Positions 1 through 6,067 of a stretch of 23,178 nucleotides of DNA are shown in pieces. Each line of letters begins with the position of its first letter. The stretch's first letter is position 1. Position numbers and translations under genes: made by a program. The notes below the pieces were generated by a model. The model was given only the letters and a program-made list of their open reading frames with translations, was not told the origin of the DNA and searched no databases. The DNA comes from a virus. The stretch is from IMG/VR virus record IMGVR_UViG_3300034061_006822, positions 1 through 23,178 of that record; one strand, written 5' to 3'.

Positions 1-317
1 CGCTGCACCATCGCCAGCGATTGCCAGCCGCCCAATTCCATCAGCGTCACCAGATCCACACCAGCCAGGACCATGCGCGCCGCCCAATCATGGCGCCAAT
101 CGTGGATCCTGAAGCCCGTCACGGCAAACGGCGTGTCGCTGACATAGACTTCGCGAATTAAGTCAAGGGCATGAGGACCCCTTGATGAAGATGAACCATC
201 ATCTCTCCAACAAATACCAAAGTAAACCCAAGGATAATCTTTCATGTCGATGTGTCTTATCGGCCCCACAACATCGCCGTTCCGCATCCGGTAATACGCG
301 CCTTCACGGATTTTCAT
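1..317 (-). CDS. Small phage protein fused in frame to tyrosine integrase C-terminus (partial)
   Basis: The frame is open from an ATG at 317 to the window edge, giving 106 residues with no stop. Residues 1-62 (starting MKIREGAYYR and containing DLIREVYVSDTP) look like a small phage protein of unknown role. From about residue 67 the sequence is unmistakably the catalytic end of a tyrosine recombinase: R70-IHDWRH with the HxxR box (H72, R75), then GVDLVTLMELGGW with W98 in the His/Trp position. The tyrosine nucleophile would be expected at residue 107, just outside the window. The integrase N-terminal, core-binding and first-arginine regions are missing, so strand-transfer activity is not expected unless they are encoded elsewhere. 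The start overlaps the preceding gene's stop (ATGA). I read the frame base by base and saw no frameshift. It could be a decayed integrase captured by deletion, or an assembly junction. Confidence 0.75.
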   Translation of the reverse strand, partial: MKIREGAYYRMRNGDVVGPIRHIDMKDYPWVYFGICWRDDGSSSSRGPHALDLIREVYVSDTPFAVTGFRIHDWRHDWAARMVLAGVDLVTLMELGGWQSLAMVQ

Positions 318-445
318 ATTACCGCCCCCAATAAAGCCAGCGCCAGAATAGCGCCGCAGATTGCCAAGATTGCCAGCGCTTGCCCGCGCGTGATCGGCGC
401 GTAATTCCGATCAGGCGCAGGGCCGGGATAAAAGCCGCCCCCCAT
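314..445 (-). CDS. Small single-span membrane protein, 43 aa
   Basis: This short ORF begins MGGGFYPGPAPDRNYAPITR and ends with one hydrophobic stretch of about 23 residues rich in Ala, Leu and Ile (residues 21-43), which looks like a single membrane span at the C-terminus. A strong ribosome-binding site (GGAGG) lies 7 bases before the ATG at 445, which favours this start over longer readings. The start overlaps the stop of the upstream gene (TGATG), and its own stop overlaps the next start (ATGA), so it sits in a tightly coupled leftward operon. I do not recognise a family. Tiny membrane proteins of this kind are common in phage operons and can act in lysis or host interaction, but nothing here shows that. 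Confidence 0.6.
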   Translation of the reverse strand: MGGGFYPGPAPDRNYAPITRGQALAILAICGAILALALLGAVI

Positions 446-612
446 CAAACCCCCTCCAACAGAACAAGCCAAACTGCCGCAATCCAAGAGATGCCCTTGA
501 ATAGTGCCTCGAATGCCGCGTTGACCGGCCCGGCGCCAATCGCTAGCGTCAGGATCAGCAACGCGCAAAGCGGGCCTAGCACGATCCACCAGATAATGCG
601 TTCGTGGTTCAT
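445..612 (-). CDS. Small membrane protein with two hydrophobic segments, 55 aa
   Basis: The product starts MNHERIIWWIVLGPLC and has two hydrophobic segments, roughly residues 7-28 and 41-53, separated by a short GAGPVNAAFEALFKG linker. It is therefore probably a two-span or hairpin membrane protein. The ATG at 612 overlaps the TGA of the SNF2-like gene (ATGA) and has a GAGGAG ribosome-binding site about 8 bases upstream, so translation is probably coupled. Its stop in turn overlaps the next small gene. The two-span layout and small size would suit a holin or spanin-like role, but a separate holin-like gene lies at the right end of the window and no catalytic lysis gene is adjacent. The function is unknown. 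Confidence 0.6.
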   Translation of the reverse strand: MNHERIIWWIVLGPLCALLILTLAIGAGPVNAAFEALFKGISWIAAVWLVLLEGV

Positions 613-2252
613 TCTTCGATCTCCTCGTAAATCTCTTTCAACATCGCGCCTGAAAGAGATGTTTTCCTCTGAAGCCTTGCAAGAATTGCGCGATCAATTC
701 CCTTGTTGGCAACCAGGTCCCAATATTGGGCAGTGCCATTCATGCCTATTCTGTGGATGCGGTCTTCTGACTGCCATCTTTCAATTGAGTTGTCGCTGTT
801 TGAATAATAAATTGCATTAATGCATCCTCCAGATTGCAGATTCAATCCTGTCCCTGCAGAAGCTGGATTGGCAACAAAGAACCTCGCTCTGCCTTCAAGG
901 AAATCTGAAACAGCCCTTTCTTTTTCTTCTCTCTCTGTTCCGCCATAATATGAAACGGATTTCTCGTCAGGGAATTTATCTGAAAGCGCTTGAATGATAT
1001 TCGTTATGTCCTTCCTGAATCTTGCCCAGATTATGACAGGGCCTTCTATGCATTCAATGACATCAATCAAAGCCCTGCAGCGAGGGTTTAAGGGCGGCGT
1101 GTAAAAAGATTTAGCAGAACCATCTTCATTGTAAACAAAGCCATTCGATATTTGCTGAACCTTCATCGCGGCTGATGCAGGATTAATTGATGATATTCTC
1201 TCAATATCGCCAGAGAGCAAGGCTTCCTTGATTTCTGATTTTATTGATGATATCTGATCTGATTGATAATTTGATAACTCAAATGGCCAGCGGACAAAAG
1301 TCTTCGGCGGAAGACCGATCTCGTCTTTTGCTAATATAAATGTGTATGGCTCTATGAGGCTCATGAACCGTTCAAGGTTCTTGCTTCCGACAATCTGCTT
1401 GCCTTCAAATCCTCCCATGACACAATACTCATTCCTGAACGAAGAAGAGTATCTGATGCCGATTATTGATTCATCAAGCCACTTAAACTGGGACCAAGCA
1501 TCTTCCAAATTGGCAGCAATCGGCGTCCCTGTCAGGATCATCCTTCTTGAGCAAAGCCTTCCGATCTTGCTTGAAGATTTCCAGCTCAAAGATGAATGGT
1601 TTTTGATCTGGTGACTTTCATCAAACACAAAAAGCACTCTGCCGGAATGCTGCTGGATAAAACTCAACGCAGCATTGAATCCTTTTGAGCCTTCCACTCT
1701 CAACGCTTCGACGTTGATGCAAAAGAAGACTATCTTCCCAACCAGGGACCTCTGCGGGCCTTGAGGCCACAGATAGCAATCATAAGGAGCGCCGAAGTGC
1801 TCTGGTATTTGCTGAACCGCCCACTGCTTGTGTGGACCCTTCTTGCTGACGACAAGGCAAGCTGTTATCTCTCCAGAGGAGAATAGCTTGCCTGCATGGG
1901 TAAGCGCGACCCATGTCTTGCCTGTTCCTGGGCGCATGAAAAGTGCAGAGTTGGTAACACTTGAAATGTGTTTAATTGCTCTTTCTTGATGAGGCAGGGC
2001 GCTTGTTCTCGGGCTATAAGAAAAGTCCGAGAAAAATTGATTTCGTGCTTGTTTTTCTGAATTCTCTTCAATCGTGGCAGAAAGGCTTTCAACGAGTGTG
2101 CTGATGTTCCTTTTTGATGCCTCGAAAGAAAGGCCACCGCCCTTCAACCAAAGCCTTCTTCCTTCGAGAAGTTTAACAACAGATAAGTTTTTGATTGTCG
2201 GCGCGATGTTTATCGTTGCCAATCCGTTGTCGCCTTTTTTGATGTGCGGCAT
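609..2252 (-). CDS. SNF2-family (superfamily 2) DNA-dependent ATPase / helicase-like protein
   Basis: This 547-residue protein has the ordered SF2/SNF2 motifs: Q-like SALPHQERA (84-92), Walker A RPGTGKT (107-113), Walker B DESH (211-214), motif III LTGTP (240-244), motif V SAGTGLNLQ (465-473) and motif VI QSEDRIHRIGM (494-504). Both RecA-like lobes are therefore intact. SNF2 enzymes translocate on double-stranded DNA using ATP and remodel DNA-protein complexes; most phage versions are compact, like this one, with no extra domains. It probably acts in replication, recombination or removal of bound proteins, but the target cannot be read from the sequence. The ATG at 2252 has a GAGAGG ribosome-binding site. 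It is followed directly by overlapping small membrane genes and preceded by a 10-bp hairpin. It is noticeably more AT-rich than the genes at the right end of the window. Confidence 0.9.
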   Translation of the reverse strand: MPHIKKGDNGLATINIAPTIKNLSVVKLLEGRRLWLKGGGLSFEASKRNISTLVESLSATIEENSEKQARNQFFSDFSYSPRTSALPHQERAIKHISSVTNSALFMRPGTGKTWVALTHAGKLFSSGEITACLVVSKKGPHKQWAVQQIPEHFGAPYDCYLWPQGPQRSLVGKIVFFCINVEALRVEGSKGFNAALSFIQQHSGRVLFVFDESHQIKNHSSLSWKSSSKIGRLCSRRMILTGTPIAANLEDAWSQFKWLDESIIGIRYSSSFRNEYCVMGGFEGKQIVGSKNLERFMSLIEPYTFILAKDEIGLPPKTFVRWPFELSNYQSDQISSIKSEIKEALLSGDIERISSINPASAAMKVQQISNGFVYNEDGSAKSFYTPPLNPRCRALIDVIECIEGPVIIWARFRKDITNIIQALSDKFPDEKSVSYYGGTEREEKERAVSDFLEGRARFFVANPASAGTGLNLQSGGCINAIYYSNSDNSIERWQSEDRIHRIGMNGTAQYWDLVANKGIDRAILARLQRKTSLSGAMLKEIYEEIEE

Positions 2253-2270
2253 GAAATTGACCTCTCTGTA

Positions 2271-2300
2271 AGCAGCGAGAAGCGCAACCCTCTCGCTGCT
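2271..2300. other. Intergenic hairpin upstream of the SNF2-like gene
   Basis: A perfect 10-bp inverted repeat (AGCAGCGAGA and TCTCGCTGCT) flanks a 10-base loop in the 62-base gap between two leftward genes. On the plus strand it is followed by TTTTGTT, resembling an intrinsic terminator for rightward transcripts. On the minus strand, the direction of the local genes, there is no T run, and the hairpin sits about 20 bases before the SNF2 start codon. It may be a processing or attenuation hairpin in the leftward mRNA, or a barrier to antisense transcription. Confidence 0.5.
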
Positions 2301-2314
2301 TTTGTTGCTGGAAA

Positions 2315-2872
2315 TTACTCAACCCGGCAATTGCCGTGCTCGATGTCCCATGCCAGGTCATTGAGGCGACCGCCAGAAGAAATATATTCTTCAAAGCTGA
2401 TGCCAGGATTGCTGATGATGATCTGCATGGAGTTAAAACCATGACTGCCTTCCCGGCGAGGGTTGACAGCCGACCCATCATCAGCAAACTTCGCAGGGTG
2501 CAAAGATTTTCCGCTGTAAGCGGAAACGCGGCGAGCCTTCGGCTGCGTAGATTCAGCCTTGGGAGCCTTGGGAGCCTTCACGCGAGGCTTCTTGGCGACT
2601 TCAGTTTCAACATTTTCCATGGTTTCAGGTTCTTCCTGTTCTGGTGGTGAGAAGGTAAAGGTGTATTGCGGGAGCAAGCGCTGAGCAAGCGCTGCCTGCT
2701 CTTCGTTGCTTCCGATCAAAGTCACCGTGACGCGCCACTCTGATCCGCTGCCGACAGCTTGCGTCTCAAATTGGCGAATTGAAAAATCAACAGAATTGTC
2801 TTCATTCAGGCGAACAATGTCGCGCTGTGCTGCAGCAATTGCGTTGATCTTGCGGGTAAAAGTTTTTGTCAT
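2315..2872 (-). CDS. Conserved phage protein of unknown function (internal start inside the DenV frame)
   Basis: An ATG at 2872 lies in frame with the DenV ORF and has its own AAGGA ribosome-binding site 8 bases upstream and a possible promoter (2913-2941), so a separate 185-residue product is likely. Residues 1-80 (MTKTFTRKINAIAAAQRD...) look globular. Residues 85-125 form a charged linker rich in Glu, Lys, Pro and Ala (EEPETMENVETEVAKKPRVK). The C-terminal 65 residues (SGKSLHPAKF...NPRREGSHGF...GISFEEYISSGGRLNDLAWDIEHG) look like a compact helical module. I do not recognise a family. The layout of globular head, flexible basic/acidic linker and small C-terminal module would suit a DNA-binding or adaptor protein, but that is inference only. 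Confidence 0.65.
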   Translation of the reverse strand: MTKTFTRKINAIAAAQRDIVRLNEDNSVDFSIRQFETQAVGSGSEWRVTVTLIGSNEEQAALAQRLLPQYTFTFSPPEQEEPETMENVETEVAKKPRVKAPKAPKAESTQPKARRVSAYSGKSLHPAKFADDGSAVNPRREGSHGFNSMQIIISNPGISFEEYISSGGRLNDLAWDIEHGNCRVE

Positions 2873-3469
2873 CTGCGGGTTCCTTCTTTGGCAGGCGTTG
2901 GTGCCTAAAAATATTTTCTCTTTATTTTTGCAAAAAGGCAACAAAAAAGTTTGCTTTTTTGCAAAAAAGTTCTCAGTCTGAAAACCTTGCGCCGTGGTCG
3001 CCGGCAGGCTTCCAGGGCTTTCCGCCCCAAGGGCTTGGCTCGAACCTTTGACACCTGCCGGCGACCACGCGGCGTGGCCGCGCGACGCTGTTTCAACAGG
3101 CATGCGCTCAAGGATTCTGGCCCGGTTGATCGCGAGGTCGCTCGGCCCAGGCTCCCAGTCTTTCCAGCAAGAAGCGCCAAGCCTTTTGTCAGACTTCCAG
3201 CGCTCTGCAACTGAAGGAAAATTGACAACAAATCCTCTGCGAACCATCTCCGCAACAAGAGCTTTGTGTCTCGATTCAAGCCACAACAATTTGTCGTAAA
3301 AGAAAATAACGTGACCTTTGCCGAGCGAGTAATTCTTTGGAATGCAAAATGATTTCTCGCGCTCATGCGCCTTTGCTGAAAGGGCAAACACCCTCGGCAA
3401 TTCTCTATATTCTGCCACCAGGTGCTTGCTGTGAAGCTCTGATGGACAAACAACATTAATTCTTGTCAT
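2315..3469 (-). CDS. DenV-like pyrimidine-dimer glycosylase, in frame with a downstream phage protein (384 aa)
   Basis: Residues 1-125 closely resemble T4 endonuclease V, a base-excision enzyme that flips and cuts UV-induced pyrimidine dimers. The N-terminus MTRINVV...HLVAEYRELPRVF keeps the key residues known for T4: Thr2 (the alpha-amino nucleophile), Arg3, His16, Arg22, Glu23 and Arg26. The GKGHVIFFYDKL block (50-61) and DLAINRARILERM (111-123) also match. The aromatic WYKYYG tail of T4 DenV is absent. Instead the frame runs on, without a stop, through a GC-rich palindromic element (residues about 134-159) and an AT-rich linker into a second protein starting at Met200. Either this is a true fusion, or the element extended denV while the second gene is made from its own start. 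A GAAGGGG ribosome-binding site precedes the ATG at 3469, immediately after a 109-bp repeat. Confidence is high for the DenV domain and moderate for the full-length fusion. Confidence 0.8.
   Translation of the reverse strand: MTRINVVCPSELHSKHLVAEYRELPRVFALSAKAHEREKSFCIPKNYSLGKGHVIFFYDKLLWLESRHKALVAEMVRRGFVVNFPSVAERWKSDKRLGASCWKDWEPGPSDLAINRARILERMPVETASRGHAAWSPAGVKGSSQALGAESPGSLPATTAQGFQTENFFAKKQTFLLPFCKNKEKIFLGTNACQRRNPQMTKTFTRKINAIAAAQRDIVRLNEDNSVDFSIRQFETQAVGSGSEWRVTVTLIGSNEEQAALAQRLLPQYTFTFSPPEQEEPETMENVETEVAKKPRVKAPKAPKAESTQPKARRVSAYSGKSLHPAKFADDGSAVNPRREGSHGFNSMQIIISNPGISFEEYISSGGRLNDLAWDIEHGNCRVE
2913..2941 (-). promoter_or_regulatory. Possible leftward sigma70-like promoter for the second protein of the DenV ORF
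   Basis: On the minus strand TTGCCT (2941-2936) is followed after 17 bases by GAAAAT (2918-2913), and the start codon at 2872 lies about 40 bases further on. The same TTGCCT box with a 17-base spacer occurs in the divergent control region at 5091-5063. The surrounding DNA is very AT-rich. The -10 match is only 4 of 6, so this is a weak call. Confidence 0.3.
2942..2969. repeat. Three alternating A6/T6 blocks able to form two exclusive hairpins
   Basis: CAAAAAAG (2942-2949), CTTTTTTG (2954-2961) and CAAAAAAG (2962-2969) follow one another, so the middle block can pair with either neighbour. The second and third overlap into a perfect 16-base palindrome (2954-2969). A further TTTTTGCAAAAA lies just before, near 2925-2935. 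The block sits between the GC-rich palindromic element and the putative promoter of the downstream gene. Confidence 0.55.
2993..3069. repeat. GC-rich palindromic element inside the DenV reading frame
   Basis: A perfect 16-bp inverted repeat, CGTGGTCGCCGGCAGG (2993-3008) against its complement at 3054-3069, encloses 45 bases. Four more pairs (CGCC/GGCG) extend the stem after a two-base bulge on one side. The inner part contains AGGGCTT twice as a direct repeat. The element is much richer in GC than the AT-rich DNA immediately to its left, and long open frames cross it on both strands. It lies exactly where the conserved DenV sequence ends (after residue 125), adding residues about 134-159 to the frame. 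This resembles palindromic elements that insert in frame into coding genes, such as those described in Rickettsia, but no kinship is shown. Confidence 0.65.
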
Positions 3470-3483
3470 CTGGCAACCCCTTC

Positions 3484-3592
3484 AGGTTCCAAGTTCCTTT
3501 TTTCTTCTTCTTCATAGACTCTGGAAGAGGAAGGAGGAAAGAGAAAGAGGGGAGAGATTTGAAACCAAGCTGAAAAAGGGAACTTGGAACCT
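3484..3592. repeat. 109-bp imperfect palindrome, copy 1 (upstream of denV-like gene)
   Basis: The ends are perfect 14-bp inverted repeats: AGGTTCCAAGTTCC (3484-3497) and its complement (3579-3592). Inside, CTTCTTCTTC (3504-3513) can pair with GAAGAGGAAG (3524-3533), with one G-U pair, around a 10-base loop. The interior is a pyrimidine tract followed by a purine tract. A second copy of exactly the same length and orientation lies at 15536-15644, about 82% identical without gaps by my count. This copy fills most of the 141-base gap between the DUF932 stop and the denV start and ends 14 bases before the denV ATG. It may be an RNA hairpin (processing or attenuation), a protein-binding site or a small mobile element with terminal inverted repeats. 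Confidence 0.85.
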
Positions 3593-3610
3593 CTCCCTAA
3601 AACTGTCAGA

Positions 3611-4561
3611 TCAGGCTGCCAGCTCAAGAAGCCTTTCTTCAACATCCGTCTTGAGTTTGCTGTTGTCGCCGAGCCATGCACGTTGCATGCGCGTCGCATT
3701 GTTCTGGCCAGCAACGTGATCTGCCCAGTGGGTGACGGAATTCAACACACCCCACCCGGTGCCGACTTCGGCGCCCGGCGCATTGTAAAGACTGCCGAGA
3801 ATTTGCTGAATCTTTTTGGGCATCAGATCGCTGCCCATTATGTCAGACTCTCCTGCAAGTTCTTCCGCGCCAATGGCAGGAAGCAAAACTTTGCGCACAG
3901 CATCTTCAACAGAAATCTTCAGCTGGTCAAGTGTTCTGGCGCGTTTTTCGGCCAGAGCAAGGTTCTCGTGCGCGCTCTGAATCACCGCGTGCGCAGAGTC
4001 GGCATCGAATTCAGTCAGGTGATTTTGGGTATAGTTGATCACCCCTTCGCGCTCGGCCATCGCCATCGTGTTGGCACAAACGACCCGAACAGTGGTCGTG
4101 CGGCAGGTGATTGCGCGCCCGACTTCGTGCGGAGAGGTGATCAAGAGGTAGCCATTGACTTTGTCGCCAGGCTTGACGTCAAATGAATGGCCCAGTCGCG
4201 CGAGCGCCCAGACCGTTTTGCCGCCGCGCAGGCTTCCAGCAGTTTCAAGGGTCGCGCCGCCAGCTTCAACATACCTGCGCATGAAGCCGAGCATGTCAGA
4301 GTTTTGCAGTGGCTTCCAGCCATTGCCAGCAACAGTCAAAACCCGGTTGTCAGTGCTGCGCACCAGCGCTTTGCGCGGCAGCTCAATCACCCTGCCCAGC
4401 TCGCTGGGGTCTGAGGCAAAAGTCGGCAGGAGCTTGACTTCCCAATCCAGGCCGGAAGCCTTCAGCATTTCGTCAACACTGATGTTGCCGTCAACTCGTG
4501 CACCGAGGCCATGCCACGGCACTTCATTTGCGTAGGCCATTGTTTCGACTTCGTGAGACAT
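3611..4561 (-). CDS. DUF932 family protein
   Basis: This 316-residue protein has the sequence pattern of the DUF932 family, found widely in phages and plasmids: VPWHGLGARV near residue 14, then GWKPLQNSDMLGFM (81-94), a central SPHEVGRAITCRTTTVRVVCANTM block (about 143-166) and a C-terminal TGWGVLNSVTHWADH (about 269-283). The length fits the family. The biochemical role is not established; some relatives are annotated as LGT- or plasmid-associated proteins. The ATG at 4561 has an AAGGA ribosome-binding site 8 bases upstream. It is the second gene of the leftward arm, after a hairpin at 4607-4634, and is followed by the 109-bp repeat. A DNA-related or anti-host early function is plausible from its place near the divergent promoters but is unproven. 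Confidence 0.85.
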   Translation of the reverse strand: MSHEVETMAYANEVPWHGLGARVDGNISVDEMLKASGLDWEVKLLPTFASDPSELGRVIELPRKALVRSTDNRVLTVAGNGWKPLQNSDMLGFMRRYVEAGGATLETAGSLRGGKTVWALARLGHSFDVKPGDKVNGYLLITSPHEVGRAITCRTTTVRVVCANTMAMAEREGVINYTQNHLTEFDADSAHAVIQSAHENLALAEKRARTLDQLKISVEDAVRKVLLPAIGAEELAGESDIMGSDLMPKKIQQILGSLYNAPGAEVGTGWGVLNSVTHWADHVAGQNNATRMQRAWLGDNSKLKTDVEERLLELAA

Positions 4562-4606
4562 TTTCTGATCCTTTTTTGCAGAGAGATGATCCCCTCTGCT
4601 GCCTCA

Positions 4607-4634
4607 AGCCTCGCCAAGTTTCCCTGGCGAGGCT
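4607..4634. other. Perfect 10-bp hairpin between two leftward genes
   Basis: AGCCTCGCCA (4607-4616) and TGGCGAGGCT (4625-4634) form a perfect stem with an 8-base loop, between the winged-helix-like gene and the DUF932 gene. On the minus strand no T run follows directly (TGAGGCAGC), so it is not a classical intrinsic terminator in the local transcription direction. It may be an mRNA processing or stabilising hairpin, or a weak attenuator. Confidence 0.5.
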
Positions 4635-4655
4635 GGTTGCGTTATGTGGAAACTA

Positions 4656-5015
4656 TCAATCGGTCGGGAATGTGCCGCCAAAGCACATATCTTGCAATTC
4701 AGGACAGGTCGGCGTCACTGTAAGTTCTGCATAATTTGGCAATTTAGCAGCCTTTCTGAAGCCTTCTTCAGTGAGGATGACGCATTCGCCATCAGAAATA
4801 AGCAAGCCCTTCTTAACCAAGCTGGAAACTGTGCCAGAAAGCACCTTTCCTTTTGGTGCCTGATACTCTGAGTCGCTGTCGCTGATGCAGTCGCACCAAA
4901 CTTGAAAATCATCTTGGTTAAATCTGTAATCCAGATTCCATTTCCACCTTGCGGATACGAAGTGGTTTTTCAGGACATTGTCAAGAACCGCTTCTTCGTT
5001 GGCTGTCAGCGTCAT
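4656..5015 (-). CDS. Small winged-helix-like protein, unknown function (119 aa)
   Basis: This is the first gene of the leftward arm, starting at an ATG at 5015 with a GGAGAG ribosome-binding site and lying directly next to the divergent promoter region. The middle of the protein (TVSSLVKKGLLISDGECVILTEEGFRKAAKL, written here only for its pattern and spanning about residues 62-92) has the helix-helix-beta-hairpin rhythm of a winged helix in which a recognition helix is followed by a small wing. The N-terminal TANEEAVLDNVLKNHF could be the first helix. The C-terminus ends in a Pro/Cys-containing tail. A transcriptional regulator of the divergent region is a reasonable guess from fold and position, but no family was recognised with certainty, and the first half has an acidic Asp/Ser-rich stretch (ISDSDSEYQ) not typical of repressors. 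Confidence 0.7.
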   Translation of the reverse strand: MTLTANEEAVLDNVLKNHFVSARWKWNLDYRFNQDDFQVWCDCISDSDSEYQAPKGKVLSGTVSSLVKKGLLISDGECVILTEEGFRKAAKLPNYAELTVTPTCPELQDMCFGGTFPTD

Positions 5016-5062
5016 CTTCGTCTCTCCTCGGGTTGGTGGGGTCGCCCCCTGCTGATAAAGAC

Positions 5063-5091
5063 TTTATGAACCATCCAAACAGAAAAGGCAA
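5063..5091 (-). promoter_or_regulatory. Possible leftward promoter of the early arm
   Basis: On the minus strand TTGCCT (5091-5086) and CATAAA (5068-5063) are separated by 17 bases, about 50 bases before the first leftward start codon at 5015. The same TTGCCT box and spacing occur before the internal gene at 2872. The -10 match is 4 of 6. The location in the divergent gap supports it. Confidence 0.4.
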
Positions 5092-5108
5092 CAATTTTCT
5101 TTCACTTT

Positions 5109-5136
5109 TTGAAAATATTTTCATTAATTATATCAA
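5109..5136 (+). promoter_or_regulatory. Possible rightward promoter in the divergent control region
   Basis: TTGAAA (5109-5114) and TATCAA (5131-5136) are separated by 16 bases in the most AT-rich part of the divergent gap, about 110 bases before the GTG start at 5249. The gap 5016-5248 holds no convincing gene. An upstream ATG at 5066 is in frame with the next gene but lacks a ribosome-binding site, and the residues it would add look like translated AT-rich non-coding DNA. Operators are likely here but I could not identify one. Confidence 0.3.
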
Positions 5137-5248
5137 CAGCTTAAAAGAAAAACGCCTGGAGGAACAAAAAACACTTTTCAAAAAGCCTTTTTTCGGGCAA
5201 GATTCCTTTCGCTGGATCCAAGCCAGCGAACCCTTTTGGAGAACAACA

Positions 5249-6067
5249 GTGACCAAAAAGCCAAATCTCCCTGCTGTCAAGGCAGAGAGCCCAGTCGCCG
5301 CCATCAGCGACGACTTTTACGAGCACCAGGGTGCCGGTCTTCAGAATGTCGGTGCATCTGACGTTCTAATCCCTCGGCTCAGCATCCTTCAGGCCTTGAG
5401 TCCGCAGATCAACAAGCGCAAGCCTGAATACATTGAAGGCGCCGAGCAGGGCATGATCTGCGACATCGGCACCGGCGAGCTTTTCAAGGATGGCGTGCTG
5501 TTTGTGCCTTGCTACTACTCAAAGGTCTATATCGAGTGGCACCCTCGCGAATCAGACAAAGGTCTGGCGGCCATTCACACTGATTCCGAAATCCTTGATC
5601 AAACCACGCGCAATCACCGCAATCAGCCTGTTCTGCCGAATGGAAACTACATCTCAGAAACAGCGCAATTCTTCGGCCTGAATCTCAACGCTGATGGTCG
5701 GCGCAGTTTTATCCCGATGGCTTCGACCATGTTGAAGCGGGCGCGGCGGTGGATGACCCTCGCGACTGGGGAAAAGCTGGACCGTGGAGACGGCACCAAA
5801 TTCACTCCGCCGCTGTTCTATCGCGCATATCACCTCACGACTGTCGCCGATGGAAATGCGCAGGGCGACTGGTTCTCTTGGAAGATCGAGCGCGGACCTT
5901 CGCTGCCTGAGCTCGGCGGAGCTTTCAAGGATTTGGGCTTTGGAAATTGGCGCGCCTTGAAGGAAGATTGCGTTGATTTCATGAAGTCGTTGTCTGAGGG
6001 CAAGCTGCGCGGCGACATCGGCGCTCCGGAGGAAAGTTCTCAGCATGACAGCGAAGGAGCGATGTGA
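5249..6067 (+). CDS. Conserved phage protein of unknown function, first gene of the rightward arm
   Basis: The chosen start is a GTG at 5249 with TGGAGAA 8 bases upstream, giving 272 residues (VTKKPNLPAVKA...). The frame is open further upstream to an ATG at 4949, but that part overlaps the control region and the opposite gene and does not look coding. A conserved-looking block follows: SDVLIPRLSILQALSPQ, then KPEYIEGAEQGMICDIGTGEL and VLFVPCYYSKVYIEWHPRES. This pattern recurs in phage proteins found beside replication and recombination genes, but I know of no established activity. The C-terminus is Glu/Ser-rich (GAPEESSQHDSEGAM), an acidic tail that is also seen in phage single-strand-binding proteins, so an ssDNA-binding or recombination role is possible but unproven. 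Its stop is coupled to the next gene (TGATG). Confidence 0.8.
   Translation: MTKKPNLPAVKAESPVAAISDDFYEHQGAGLQNVGASDVLIPRLSILQALSPQINKRKPEYIEGAEQGMICDIGTGELFKDGVLFVPCYYSKVYIEWHPRESDKGLAAIHTDSEILDQTTRNHRNQPVLPNGNYISETAQFFGLNLNADGRRSFIPMASTMLKRARRWMTLATGEKLDRGDGTKFTPPLFYRAYHLTTVADGNAQGDWFSWKIERGPSLPELGGAFKDLGFGNWRALKEDCVDFMKSLSEGKLRGDIGAPEESSQHDSEGAM

Noticed and set aside
3026-3056. tRNA-like GGTTCGAGCC on the minus strand
   Set aside because: The T-loop-like bases are not flanked by a matching five-base stem, and no acceptor, D or anticodon arm could be drawn around them; the bases belong to the palindromic element.
2951-3299. Two rightward open frames across the palindromic element
   Set aside because: They lie opposite the DenV gene, have no ribosome-binding site and their sequences mirror the palindrome. 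They are mentioned only as evidence that the element is open in many frames.
2905-3456. Long open frame (183 codons) overlapping the DenV ORF on the same strand
   Set aside because: It is a shifted reading of the DenV gene. The DenV frame has a clear family match with conserved catalytic residues, whereas this one has none and owes part of its length to the palindromic element.
3466-3714. Leftward open frame through repeat copy 1
   Set aside because: It is composed largely of the repeat and the antisense end of the DUF932 region, with low-complexity Ser/Glu stretches and no start signal.
4949-5248. N-terminal extension of the first rightward gene by up to 100 residues
   Set aside because: The extension overlaps the opposite gene and the AT-rich control region, reads as low-complexity sequence, and lacks a ribosome-binding site; the GTG at 5249 has a good one.
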